Positions 49,201-61,302 of a stretch of 64,000 nucleotides of DNA are shown here, piece after piece. The position numbers were made by a program, and so were the translations under genes. Where the stretch lies: NCBI GenBank assembly GCA_013399895.1, contig VXBA01005112.1, forward strand, positions 730,466 to 794,465, given 5' to 3'. The first letter of the stretch is position 1; every line of letters begins with the position of its first letter. Under the pieces are notes generated by a model. The model was not told the DNA's origin. It worked only from the letters and a program-made list of their open reading frames with translations, and did not search any database. This stretch comes from Serilophus lunatus. Taxonomy: Eukaryota > Chordata > Aves > Passeriformes > Eurylaimidae.

Positions 49201-52200
49201 GCTTGAAACCCACAATAGGAAGGCTTGAACAAAGTCTGTCACCTTGGGGTGATGGCCATGACCTGTGGTGGCCCTGCACCAGCTCCTGGACAATACACAT
49301 GGAAATACCATGGTATGAACTCCATCACGGTCTAGCTCTGTGCCCTAGGAGAGTCTCCTGTCATCATTGTCATCACTGCATGAGATGCTGCACCAGAAGT
49401 TTTGAAAGTCAAAAATTGGAAAAAACATTTCAGATAAATGTTTTGAAAAAATTATTTATATTTATTAATATAGGTAGAGCAGGTGTCCAGTTTGAAATAT
49501 TTTGCTGCATATTTTTCAAAATATACTCAATATACATACTCAATCTCTGCAGACCAAAGTTTGTATTTCTTTAATAGCTACATGCTTCAAGACAAATACT
49601 TAACTTAGATTTGACACACATGTACACAAAGTTAAACTACTGCTTGGGATGATGCAAATTTCAGTGTTATTATTAATCTGCAGCAACTATGTGTTCTTGA
49701 TACCAATCAAAAGCAAAATTCATGACTGCAATTCTACAGTGCCCATGCAGTTTGTCAAGTTTAATTCTCATTCCCCATAATTATTGAACTTGTTTTCCTT
49801 CTTTCTCTGTAGGAACATATCATTTGTATTAACTATTTACTAAAACTGTATATGTAATTATTCCAGTTATTTTAAATTTAGTGAAAATATGTGCCAGCAC
49901 AAAGGTAACTGCTGCTAAATGGTGAACAATACACAATATCCAGAGCACAGTCAAGTGTTTCATTCCCACCTAGTGACTTAAACATGCATACTTCTCCATT
50001 TTGTTGCCACTTTTGTTATTGGAATTAGCTGGAGCCTGGGGTAGATGTCAATAGGAAGCATTCCAATCCCAAATAACCTTAATTCAGCACTGTCACACTA
50101 CAACAGCAGTTTTGCCCTGAATTCAAAAAGTCGTCTTAACACGTAATTAAATTGGTGATTGGTGATGAATTTGGATAGTTTATGGCAGAAAAATCATGGA
50201 GTTTATATAAAACTAAGAAATAAAACTTGGGAAGCACAAGGGCTAGCTACACTATAAGGGAAGGTGACCCCTGAGCCAGTGCTGAAGGTGAGGATGCCAG
50301 GCACCTACCCCATGATACGGGCATGGTCTTACCATGTCCAAGCAAGGAGAGTCCAAGTAGCTCTGGTGATAGAAACCAGGAAGAGCACAACAATTGCTCG
50401 GCAAGTCCAAGCTAAAAAGTGAGGTCCATGATCAAATCAGGAAGACAGGGACAGATAGGGATCAAAGGTGACAGCTTAATGCAGCTCCTGACTCAATGGA
50501 TGCATTGCTTATGGGTCAGCTTCTCATAGCCCTTTCTCACAATTTGGTGAAGCTTGATTCACAGGCATATCTATCACAAGCTGAATCTCCATTTAAACCC
50601 TCATCCACTCAGTGTCCAAGAAAGGCAGGAACAGGAGCTTTATTCTAGAAAACAATAGCAGTTCATAGATCCTCTCTGGAAACAGCCACGGCCCCATCTA
50701 TTGGATTTTAAAGCACGACTTTCTGAGGGCTGAAAAGCTATATACAGGTGACTGCTTATGAACTACCTTACACTTTTCTCTTTTAGGAGCTTGAACCATT
50801 TGCCAGTTAAAAGAGCACAAAATAGGCCTAATTATTGTATTCCAAGTTTTCTATGGCATTTCTGAGAACTGTAATCTATAAAGAATATAGAATATCTTAG
50901 ATTAATAGCATAGAATGTCTGCCACTTAGTCTGGGATAAGTTGTGATAAACACAGACCCAGCTCACAGAGAAGAAAACAATTTTAAGAAGAGAAGAAAAA
51001 AAGGAAATAACTATAGGTAGATATTTTGCTTCTTTAACCACCTCTCTTACACTAGAAAACCACAATAGCTTTCTATACTTCAGAACTGCCATGTTGCTGA
51101 ATATTTTGCTATAATGGCAAGAGACACAACAATATAATAGGGTTTTTTAACTTTGTGATTTTGCAAACGTTTTACAAAGCCCTTCCTCCTCACTCATTGG
51201 GAAAAACATGCCAATTTAAAACTTTATACCTACAGATTGTATGGGGGAATTTATCTCCCATGGCATTTGCTATCCACAGGCCACACATTTGGTGTAAGTA
51301 TAGTGTAGGTACCTATTGCTATCACCACTCCTTTTTGGAGAGAGAGAGCTGAGATGAATTATCTGTTAACATGGCACAGACAAGTGCCTTGCTGCCATAT
51401 GCCGTTAGCCCAAGCAAGATCTCAGGTGCCCAGTGCCAGACCAGAGGTATCCTGGTCCTGGGGCACAGAGCAAACGCCCAGCAAAAAGACACAGGCAGCA
51501 ACACAGGCTGTTTCTCTGATTGCTCCATCGATTACAGTGATCATTTAAAGCAGGGATTGAAGTGAGCTGCGGGCATGGCAGCGAGAGAGACGGTGGGACT
51601 GCTGGTTATGCTCAGCTGCTGCTCCTCTTGCTGCTGGCTGAATGTTTAGGAGTTGATCCTGTTTAGGGAATTACAGAGCAAGAACTTGGCAGAGCACACA
51701 GCATGAGACAAAATTGGTCCATAAGTTTACAGGGCAAGGTTTAATGAACTCTTTGAGTCCACGGAGGGTACCAGTGCCTTAGGTGTTAAACATGTTTATT
51801 TATTGCTCCACCAGTTCTCTGTTAGACTTTATACATGTTTTGGCCAACCAAAACAAGTTTTTTGAGTATTTTTTTTTGTTCTTGTTGTAATTCAGCAGAA
51901 GGCTTATATTGAGAGATTGATTAGGTACCGAAGGCAGTATTGAAAACGTTGCTGTATCTGAAGAAATCTTCTCATAAAATGCATGATGCTTTTCACCTAC
52001 ACGTTGCTTTTACAGGCACAGTTTGGACTATCCAGATATATCTGTCAGGCTCTTTCCTTTCTGAAAGGAAAAATAAGAAGTTTCTTGCTGGATTGAAAAA
52101 GGTATTTTGGTTGGCTTCAAACTCATTTCATTTGGGAATATTTTGCTGCTTAGCTAAAAGAATAAAAAACTTCTTAGTTACTTTAAAAAAACACATTACT

Positions 52201-54270
52201 TCAAAGCAATGCAACTTTTCAGGGGTAGAAATAACTCGATGGATTTGCAAACTATGTGGTCAACCATAACCATAACAGGTAGTTTTGGGTGGCAAAGCAT
52301 TTCTCAAAGAAACACTACCTGAAAAGACAGCAAAGACAAAGAGTTCATGCTGTTTTTGAAGGAAATCCTAAATGAGTAATGACAAACACCTTGAAACTGT
52401 TGTCATCCATGGGCTTGTGCCAGTAGCATCCCACTTGACAAAAAAATCGCGAAAAAGCTAAGTCAAGTACTGCTGTGTACTTTGTACCACCACCACGCCA
52501 AGGTAGAGGCTACGTGCAGGCTGGTTTACCTCTTTGGTTCCTGAAATAATGTGCCGATTCAAACCTGTGGCAGCCAAAGCGAACCATAGGAGTTGCTGGA
52601 GTTACCAGCACCCAAAGGAGCCTTGAGGCTGTACCAAGTATCTCCAGGTGAATCCCCAGGTGTCCACCCGAGCACATCAGGCATTCCTGCTGGAGGAATC
52701 TCACTTTACTCCATATATACATACAGATAATAGTTATATGAATAAGGTTCTTCCCATGAAAATCCATATGGTTTTAGCCAACAAATTTTTACCTGGAGCC
52801 CAAAAGGTAGGGGCACGAAGCTGAAGGGAGCCATTGTGCCTTTCTACATAGTAAGGAGCCAACCATGCTGAGAGCTTGCAGAAAATATTCCTCTTGAGGG
52901 AATTTGATTTTTTTTACATGGTTCATTCTCCCTGGAGAGATGATTGCCCTCAGAAAAGCCCCATCCCACCAGATGGGGAGCTGGTATGGAGCCAATGCTG
53001 CCCCTGGCCATCTGATGGTGTGTTAAGGCTCCCTGCATTTTAGCATCCTGACATCTCAGTCCAGCTGCAGGCACTACCTGTGCTTTCTGGCAGGTATTGC
53101 TGACTATTTTGCCAGGCAGGACTGGCACTGCCACTGTGACCCAGCATTGGTGAGTGAGGACTGAGCAAGGGACTCTAGGCCTCACCCTTCCTTGGGTTTG
53201 CAGCATGGTCCCAAGCAATGCAGTGTCTGCTCCAGACTGGTGTCAACTTTGTGCAAGAAAGAGTTAACCTGCCATATAAAACTGTATTTNTGATCTATGA
53301 GCAAGAAAAGTGTAGAAGACTTTAACAATTTACCTCATTAGCTAAAGAACTTTAGTACCTTTAAATGCCTAAAAAAAATAAGCTTGTCATTTTTGAAGTG
53401 CTACAGGTTTTTCATTCCCTTTCCATCCACATCAGCTCCCTTGTTCCTGGGTTGGTCAGTGTCATGGAATCAATCACCTTAGCACCTCATCCCACCTGCA
53501 CCTGGTCCCATAACCACCTTATCTCACCAGCAGCACTGGAGGTACAGCAGAAGGCAAGCACTAGCCTAAAGCCCCCAGACTGTGGACACAGAGGGCAGGG
53601 GACAGCCTGGACTCAATGGCTTTCCACGTGGTCTTTTAGGCAGAGCCATCGATTGCAGGGGTTAAAATTACAGCCAATTTATCAGTAGAAGACATCAATA
53701 TTTCTTTTGGAGGTGTTTTTATATTGGTCCTGGCTAACTGCTTGCATCTGCTGTTGGACAGACATATGGGGATATTCTATTCCCCAGGAAGATTCATGTT
53801 TGTGTGTTCAATGTGCACACCAGACTAAGATGGAAAACATCTCATCACACCACAAACCAATGCAGTATAAATCCAGCCCTGAAGTGCAACAGAGGTAAAT
53901 CAATCTATGTTGAATTAAAATGATAAAAAATAAGGGAGGTGTAACGCTTATTTGTCTTTAAAACAAAAACTGTGCTTGCAGTATTGTCTCTTAAGTGTGG
54001 CGGAGAAAAGATTAATAGAGGGGACCAGGTGAGCCAGGGGAAGGGATGCTCTTTTCTTTCCATCAGCACATCTAAAATCGTGTTACAGTCACAGATGTTT
54101 TGCTGATTGCTTTTCAAAGCAAAAGACCACCACTACCCTGAAAGACCAATTATATTCCCTCACAATGTCCTACAGGCACATGAATTATGAACCAACAGAG
54201 ATCTGCCTAACTCCTCAGACAAAACGAACAGACATAATTTTATTTTTGATCCCTTCTGCATATCTTGGTG

Positions 54271-54284
54271 TGCCCTCTGCTGGC
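54271..54284 (-). promoter_or_regulatory. CTCF-like motif, - orientation
   Basis: tgccctctgctggc matches the reverse complement of the CTCF core (GCCCCCTGCTGGC-like) with few differences. It lies about 60 bases from a second, oppositely oriented CTCF-like motif. Confidence 0.4.
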
Positions 54285-54343
54285 ATTTATTCCTAACGAC
54301 ACATCCTCGCGTGCTCAAAGCCTCCTCCGCGGTAGACACCTGG

Positions 54344-54357
54344 GGCCAGCAGGGGAG
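54344..54357 (+). promoter_or_regulatory. CTCF-like motif, + orientation
   Basis: ggccagcaggggag follows the CTCF core on the + strand (CCAGCAGGGGGC-like); the last positions depart from it. Together with the motif at 54271 it forms an opposite-facing pair in a locally CpG-bearing patch (ctcgcg, ctccgcgg). Confidence 0.4.
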
Positions 54358-55451
54358 AGTTTTTGGTAAACGCACCTGATACTAGATATCTGGGGAAGGC
54401 GGAGAGGGAAGGCAAGGAAATTAATGAAAGTGCATTAGCAACGGAGTAGAACTTGGGTACAGATGTGAGATGACAGCACACATCGTGTGAACATTGAAAT
54501 TGTTCTCTCCATCCCTAACCCGGAGGCTCCAGGAAGGGTGGATGGGGTGGCGGGAGGTGGTGGCCACAAACGTGTCCACCCACGTGTTGTTTGTCAACAA
54601 GTCTTTGACATGAGTAGGAGAGATTGTTTGGCGGCCACCAGGCACTGACAAACACCATGTGCTGGCACAAATCCAACATGTACCTGCTGTCCTTAAACAG
54701 CCAGAATGTTTCTTTCATTCTCATCCCAAGTTTTTACAGAGCTTGGTGCTGACTTACCCTTTAAAAATCAGTTAAATGGGAAAAAAAAAATTGAAAATAA
54801 ATACCAAAAATTAAGGATTCAGTCTGGCATATTATTTGTCAAGTTTTAAATTTGTTAAATTTTAGAGCTCTAGGGGCAGTGTCAGAAATTTCTTCATTTA
54901 ATACCTTTTAAGTGTACGTTGACTCCTGAAGGATTGCATTTTTTGAAAAACAGGATCTTTATGGTGAAAGGACAAAGGAGCATAGGGGCAGGATCTCAAT
55001 CTTTTCCCTGCAGAGCCACTCCTAATGAAGAAAAAAAGACTTGTTTTCTTCACAAATAAGAATCTGTCTGGGCTCTTGGATGCCCGATGCAAAGCTGCTG
55101 TTGGCTAATGGAGGTACATCAACATAAAATCAATGTCACAGAGAAGAGATGGTTTTCTTATGCGGAAAAATGGTGTGGCCCTGGAGCAGCACTCTTGGCA
55201 TGCCGCACATTTTCTGTGTAAATCCCTTGAACAAGAGTTATTCTAAACACATCTGCAAGGGCCAGTCATGCAGCGAGCACAAAATACTGTCCCAGTGCTT
55301 GCAGCTCTCTGATGGCCAGAGCTTACCTGCAAGTCTGTTAATTCATGGGTATCTTGTGGACCTAAAAAAACAACAGACCAAGTCCCATCATTTCATGTTG
55401 CCCCTGCTCAAGTAGTCAGATCTCCTGGGGCAAGGAGCTTCCTTCCTTCTT

Positions 55452-55620
55452 TACAGAGAGAGTGACTGGGCATTGGAATGGGCTGCCCAGGAAGGTGGAG
55501 GTGTTTAAGAAGACACTGGATGTGGCACTTAATGCCATGGTCTAGTTGACAAGGTAGTGTTATTTCAAAGGTTGGACTTGATGAGCTTAGAGTTCTTTTC
55601 CAATCTAGTTGGTTCTGTGG
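55452..55620 (+). mobile_element. CR1 LINE 3' segment
   Basis: The words cattggaatgggctgcccag, gaaggtggaggtgtttaaga, gacactggatgtggcactta and atgccatggtctagttgaca, followed by aaggttggacttgatgag and ttttccaatct, match the CR1 3' region closely over about 170 bases. It is 5' truncated. It is less diverged than the other copies in the window, so it is a younger insertion. Confidence 0.9.
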
Positions 55621-58600
55621 GTGCTAAAAGCCCCTCACTCTCATTCATCTTCTAACTGCCCCTCCAAAGGTCTTCAGAGGAGGATCACAACTATGTGTGC
55701 ATGTCCCATATCCACCAGTCCCATGTCCCTAAATCTGGGCTGACCCAGAATTGCACTAACTGCTGGAGATCACCTCCAAGAGAGATCCCACTCTTTCTTG
55801 TACCATGGAAAGCAGAAGTAACCACAGTCCTGCTCCCACAGAGACAGTGCCTGTATTGGAGGCTCCAGCTGGCCAGGTATCACTCAAACAAGCAATAAGG
55901 GGGCTGGTCCTGTCCAAAATCTCAGGATGCAAAAAAGTAAGGATAAAGGCATGAGGGAACAGAGGCAGGAGGCAAGTATGGGCAGCAGTACCTTTGCTAA
56001 CCTTGGACTGAGCCTTTAATCCCAGCAGGAGGAATAACCTATCACTGTACTTGCAGAAAAACCATAATACCAAATATTTTCTGTAAATTATCCTCCTTAT
56101 TGGCAGTTTCTTCAAGTCAAATCTTGCACAGTTTATGGAACTACAGTACTGAAAGCCTATGCCTTGATAGGGCTCCACTGAGCTCAGCTGGATTTGTACA
56201 AATGACTTGTAGGATCAAGGTCTCCATCTGCATTTTGACATTGTTTATTTCCAGCAAGAGCTCTGTAACTTGTTGCCATGACTGATGGTGTTTGGAGGTC
56301 ATTTATTCTGTTGCATCTGGAGAAGAGGAGATAACTTTAAATACTTGTAATCAGCTTATTAACAAAGTGGATCAGAAGTTAGATACCATTTCTCCTATGA
56401 TTTTATACTTGTAAATTTCAAGAAAATAGGTTAGAGGAAAAAAATCAAAAGGATATTAACTAAAGATCACAATCAAATTAAGCTGCATTAAAACAGCTCT
56501 ACTTCTTATCAAGTGTAACATAAGGCTGTATTGCAAGGTGGAGTAGACATCCAGATAAATTAATCTTTGGCCTTCAGTATGGGAAAACAAATATAAAGGC
56601 TATTGACAGAGCAGCTTGGTTGAGGCATCACAGAAGCTGCTTAGGGAAAAGCCTGACGTGGACCTGTTCATGTGTTTTGCTTTACCTTTCTTTGTCCCCT
56701 CAAGTCACCTTGAGACAGTGAAAAAATCCCTTTTTTCAATAAGGGGGAGAAGACAGCGGATGAAGACAGCCCCCNTTAGTGGGAGAGCAGAAATAAGTTG
56801 TTTCAAAGAGAGTTGGAGGTGGTTCAAGGTAAAAATCCAAATGAGCAGATGAGACTCTTGCAAACACTTCATTGCTGAAGGCTTGTTGAGGCCAACAACG
56901 TGGCATAGAGGGATAGTGCTTGGAAGAACTAGAGTGCAAAAAGACAATTAAGAGCCCAACAAATAGGATACTTGGGTACCTGTAACATGAAACACAGTGT
57001 TCCTGGAGCACTAGAGGCACAGTGAAGCAGTGCTACAAACACAGTATCTTGTTGGAGGAGAGCTTATTCACAGAGAGATTACTAGAATGAATGCTTCACC
57101 TTTTGGCAGTCTCTTGCATTCAAGAATAGAAACTACGGCCTCTTTAGTATGGAAAATATTATTCCAATTTTTCTTGAACTTCAGCTATAAGACAAACTTT
57201 CTAGGAGTTTGTGGAAGTGGGTCTCTTTTTAAAGCTCAAATGAACTCGATTTCTCAGCCTGTGAAAACACCTGTCAGGATTTGCCTGAACTGAGACTCAC
57301 ACCCACAGCCTCAGCTGAGTCCTGCTCACTGCCTCTCCAAAAGAAAAGTGGCAAAACCATGATGTCACCCTCCGCGTCCCACAACCTGTTCCTTTCTCTC
57401 ACAGACATTAAGTCAGTTTTTTCACCTTGTAACTCCTTTGCTCACCTTGGTGACTAAAGCCCAGCACCTTCACAGCTCCTCACCCTCTCCCAAGAGGTCA
57501 TGCTGGAGCTGATGTGGTCTTCCATGGGGTTCTTGTCCCAGTCCCCTGTGCAGTCACCCACTGCCACCTGCCCCAGCCCTGCCACTCCTGCAGAGCTCCT
57601 GGGGAATGTTGGACACAGAACTCCTGCAGCACCACAGGGCCCTGGTGCAAACACCAGCTGAGCTCACAGACCAATGACCCACAAAGCTGCTTCTCTCCAG
57701 ACCTTTTACTTCTACCTACCTTGTCTTGATCTCTTGCAACTGTCAACTGATACTGAAGTGGAGCAGAACTGCTTCTCCTCAAGTTCAGTTTTGCTCTTGG
57801 ATGTTACCTTTATTTCAGAATTTAGCTCTGGACTTTTTTATTTATGTTATTTTACACCATCAGTGAAGCTCAACCTTTCCTTCTTCAGCCAAACTAAAAC
57901 GATAGTTCTGGTCACACCCGACCACACTACAAACTCCTTTCCTTTGGTCTCACATGATACAGCTGAAAATGGCATTCTCCTCTGACCATATCAAACACCT
58001 CCTCAAAAGCTCTGCAACATCAAAAGTTGTTTTATTTTTTTAAGGCTGCACAACCTCACAATGTTCTTGTTTTCACTGCAAAGGTCCTTTGCAACTGCTT
58101 CCTCCTGCCTCTCTCTTAGACATATGGATGCCCATCCTGACCCGTCCCTGGCAATTACAGACATTCAAGACCTTTTAAAACAAATGCTTCTGTCCAGTGC
58201 CTCATGCTGCCAGTACTCTGGAAATCCCTTGTTATTCTGTTTCATCTTATTCTGTTATCGTGGCTCCCACAAAGCCTGGCACAGTGCAAAGCATGAAGAA
58301 GTGGAGGGGGAAAGAAGGAACTTGCAAAGTTCTGAGGAGCCTGAAAAATGTGAAGAAGTCTCCAATAACTGTATGTCTGTGAGTACCTGCTTGCTATCTA
58401 ATGGCTTCAGCTGTGGAGCAGAAGCAACCCTTGGGATGCTGTGCTTGCAGGGTCTTCTGTCCAGTATTCCCTCCCTTACTGACTTTATTTTCAGAAGTAG
58501 CTTTCTACCTGCTTGTCTCTATTTCCAGCAGAGCAAAACTTCAGGATTTTGGATGGTCTTTCCTGCTGATATTCATACTTTTCTTGTGACTGCTGTCTTT

Positions 58601-58983
58601 AAGGAGTCCACAGTTAATCTCTGCAGGGATACGGCTCTAACTGGCTCTTGGTCTTAAACTTTCCTTTAATGCACTGTTCATAGTTGATCTCTTTATAGCT
58701 GCTTGTTTTAAGCCCTTGCCAGTATGCTTTTCAAAAGAAAACACTTGTTTGACAAAAGAAATCAAACAATTAAAAATATTACCACAAACACACACCTGAT
58801 GAACATAAGGGAGATGTTGGAGTTACGTGAGAAAAGGAAAAATTTGGATACAGGGGGGCCCTTCCAGCCTAGTTATTCTCTTATCTGCAAAATCAGGCTT
58901 TGCTACAAGTTTTGCAGACAAGCAGCCCTGAGCACCAGGAAAATAACACAAGGTTCTTAACGTACACAAACAATGTCAAAGTA

Positions 58984-59057
58984 TTGAGAGTTGGACTCAA
59001 TAATGCTTATGGGTCCTTCTAACTTGAGATTCCTAATCAGTCATAGATTCATAGGGT
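58984..59057 (+). mobile_element. CR1 LINE 3' end fragment
   Basis: gagagttggactcaataatg, cttatgggtccttctaactt and the close catagattcatag follow the CR1 terminus (gagttggact-gatgatcctt, gtgggtcccttccaact, attctatgattct). Short and moderately diverged. Confidence 0.65.
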
Positions 59058-60101
59058 AAGAGTCTGTGTAAATGCTTAAAGGTATTATTAAAATGCCTCT
59101 CTCCAAAAAAGAGGTACTCCTGGTCAACAGGAGTCCTGGGGAAGAATGCAAACAGTTTCTCAGAGCCCCATTTCTTCCAACAATTTGGTGTAAAACCAGG
59201 CTTTCCTCTTGATTTCTGTACGCTGGCTCCTGTTTGGCCTGAGTACCCATGGAAGGTAAAGCCCATCACTCTAATTCCATGTGGGTCCACCTATTGTTGG
59301 CACAAAAAGTTATAACCAAGTTTCATTCAATGCCATTTCAGAGGCAGTAGCTGACATTTGACATCAAGATCCTGTGCTTGCAACAAGGTAAATAAATGCT
59401 GTGCACTTGCTCAGTTCAAAGAAATTTTATTTTCTAGTCAAAACTTTTTGGAGGCAGATGTATGTACCTGTTCTGGCACCTCTTGTTTTTATACTTGTTT
59501 TTAGATATCGAAAACGTCCCTTCCTAGCTCATCTGCAGATGGGCATCTAGTAGTGTGCCTAGGTAAGCACAGGGGAGATCTAACTATAACATCACATTTT
59601 CAAAGAAATACAGCAGCCATTTGAATGGTCAGAGACATAAACATACCTACAGTCAGGTTCAATTTCCCGTTTTGCTACATAATGGCAGAAATGTGGGAGA
59701 GTTTTTTTTAATGTATATACCTATGTATCTTCTGCTAATCCTCCAGTTTCCTTTGCTATGGAAAGCTTTCAGTATGACATCTGCACAGGTAAGACTTTTG
59801 CAAGATGAAAAATGAACATCTGAAAGTGTTTATTTACTGATCAATAAGTAGTTATATCTGGCACTGGTGCAATGTAGCTTCAGTTTTCCAACAATAAACT
59901 CAACATAGCCTTATATAATTTGGGAGGGAAAATCATCTCTCTGGCTTTCTTATATTTCAATAAACCATGCATCTGCACCCAAGAACTTTTCAGCTTATTA
60001 ATTCAGCAGCCATATAAAATATATACAAAATTAGGGTATCATTTTCAAAAACAGGCACCTAAAATGAAGTTTCTAGATCCATATTTAGACCCATGAATCT
60101 G

Positions 60102-60304
60102 ATTTTCCAAGCTACTAACCACCTGCCAGACTGCGCGGGACGCTGATGGGAGCTCAGCACTTCTGAAGGTGGCACCGCTCAACGACACCATCCAACTTCC
60201 TGACAGCCTTCTGGCAGAGGCAGTTTTCACAAGCTTCATAAAACTCAAAAGGCCAAAACAACACGTCCTGCAATTATCCACACTGGAAAACAATCTTAAT
60301 TAAT
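60102..60304 (+). other. Unidentified open frame with clustered CpGs
   Basis: From a stop at 60099-60101 the + frame stays open to a TAA at about 60302-60304, roughly 67 codons without an ATG. The translated text looks protein-like, with the stretch LKVAPLNDTIQLPDSLLAEA and then FTSFIKLKRPKQH, and the first 60 bases of the core hold five CpGs in an otherwise CpG-poor region. A ctaac branch-like word and a ccag lie directly before the core, but too close together for a normal 3' splice site. I do not recognise the product. It could be a terminal exon of an unannotated gene, a decayed retrocopy, or a conserved non-coding element. Confidence 0.25.
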
Positions 60305-61139
60305 AATGACATCATCACTACTCCCTCCACCCTTAAAGTGCCACTGAAAAGTTTTGCTTTTCCTTAATGTCTCTCCCTTCTCTCTAATACTTAATCTTGT
60401 ACTTCAAGTTTTTATCATACCATCAACCTGATTTCAGTGGCGTTTGTTGTGTGCTGTGTAAGATTTTACTTTTTCCTATTGTTAGGATTACTTACCTTTC
60501 TATAGGTAATTCCAGCTCAACAATTACAGCCACAGAGGACACATCGTTACACAAACCACTCAGGTTTGATTTTGTGTCTGATCCCAGTGACATAGTGAAG
60601 ATTTAGATAAGGTTTTTAAAAAAACAACAAAAAAACTGAGATCAGATTTCTGCCTTTATCCAAATTAAGCACTTTAAGGAAAAAAAATCATTAAAAGTAT
60701 TAAATGCTAAATCCACATTAATTTTATGATGTTAGCTGGTAATTCATTTTCCTTTCCATCAAAATGTCACCTCTGTGTAATACTGATCCTGTCTGGTTTG
60801 GGTTTTTTTAACTTGGGTTGTGAAGGAGGATGTCAAATTTTGACATCTCAACAAGGTGAAAATTTGAAGGCCAGTTTCACCTTTTCCCAGAACTAAGACC
60901 ACATCGAAAACAAAGCAATACATCCCTGATGTAATCTAAACATTTGGGTGCCCCTATTTTGGCTCAGCTAAAGAGATTCCCAATTCAGACTGCTCAAGCT
61001 TAAATTACAGAAACTTTCAGTACTTGAAGGGGGCCTGTAAGAAAGATGGAGACAAAATTTTCAGCAAGGCCTCTTGTGAAAGGTCAAGAGGTAATGACTT
61101 TAATTCAAAGAGGGACATAAGTAAGAAGCTTTTATAAAA

Positions 61140-61302
61140 CCCAGAGCAGTGGTGGATATCCTGTCAAGGAAAAAAATTCAAGGTCAGGTTGGATGAGACT
61201 CTGAACAACCTGGTCTAGTTAAAGATGTCCCTGATTGATGCAATGAGGTTGACCTAAATGAGCTTTAAAGGTCCCTCCCAACTGAAACCCTTCCATGATT
61301 TG
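61140..61302 (+). mobile_element. CR1 LINE 3' end
   Basis: attcaaggtcaggttggatg, agactctgaacaacctggtc, tagttaaagatgtccctg, then gttgacctaaatgagcttta and aaggtccctcccaactgaaa are in order as in a CR1 3' end. 5' truncated; no open frame kept. Confidence 0.85.

Noticed and set aside
48966..49574. Open frame of 202 codons on the + strand
   Set aside because: Composition is erratic (clusters of His/Cys, then Ile/Phe/Lys-rich AT sequence), with no recognisable domain and no splice context. It is consistent with a chance frame.
14996..49660. Apparent excess of ATGCAAAT octamers (14996, 19289, 22592, 39918, 46297 and about 49650)
   Set aside because: In 64 kb of AT-rich DNA several octamers are expected by chance. 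Only those in composite arrangements were kept as candidates.
58061..58657. Open frame of 198 codons on the + strand
   Set aside because: The translation is rich in Ser/Cys/Leu without any motif or homology I can name, and overlapping frames of similar quality exist. Treated as chance.
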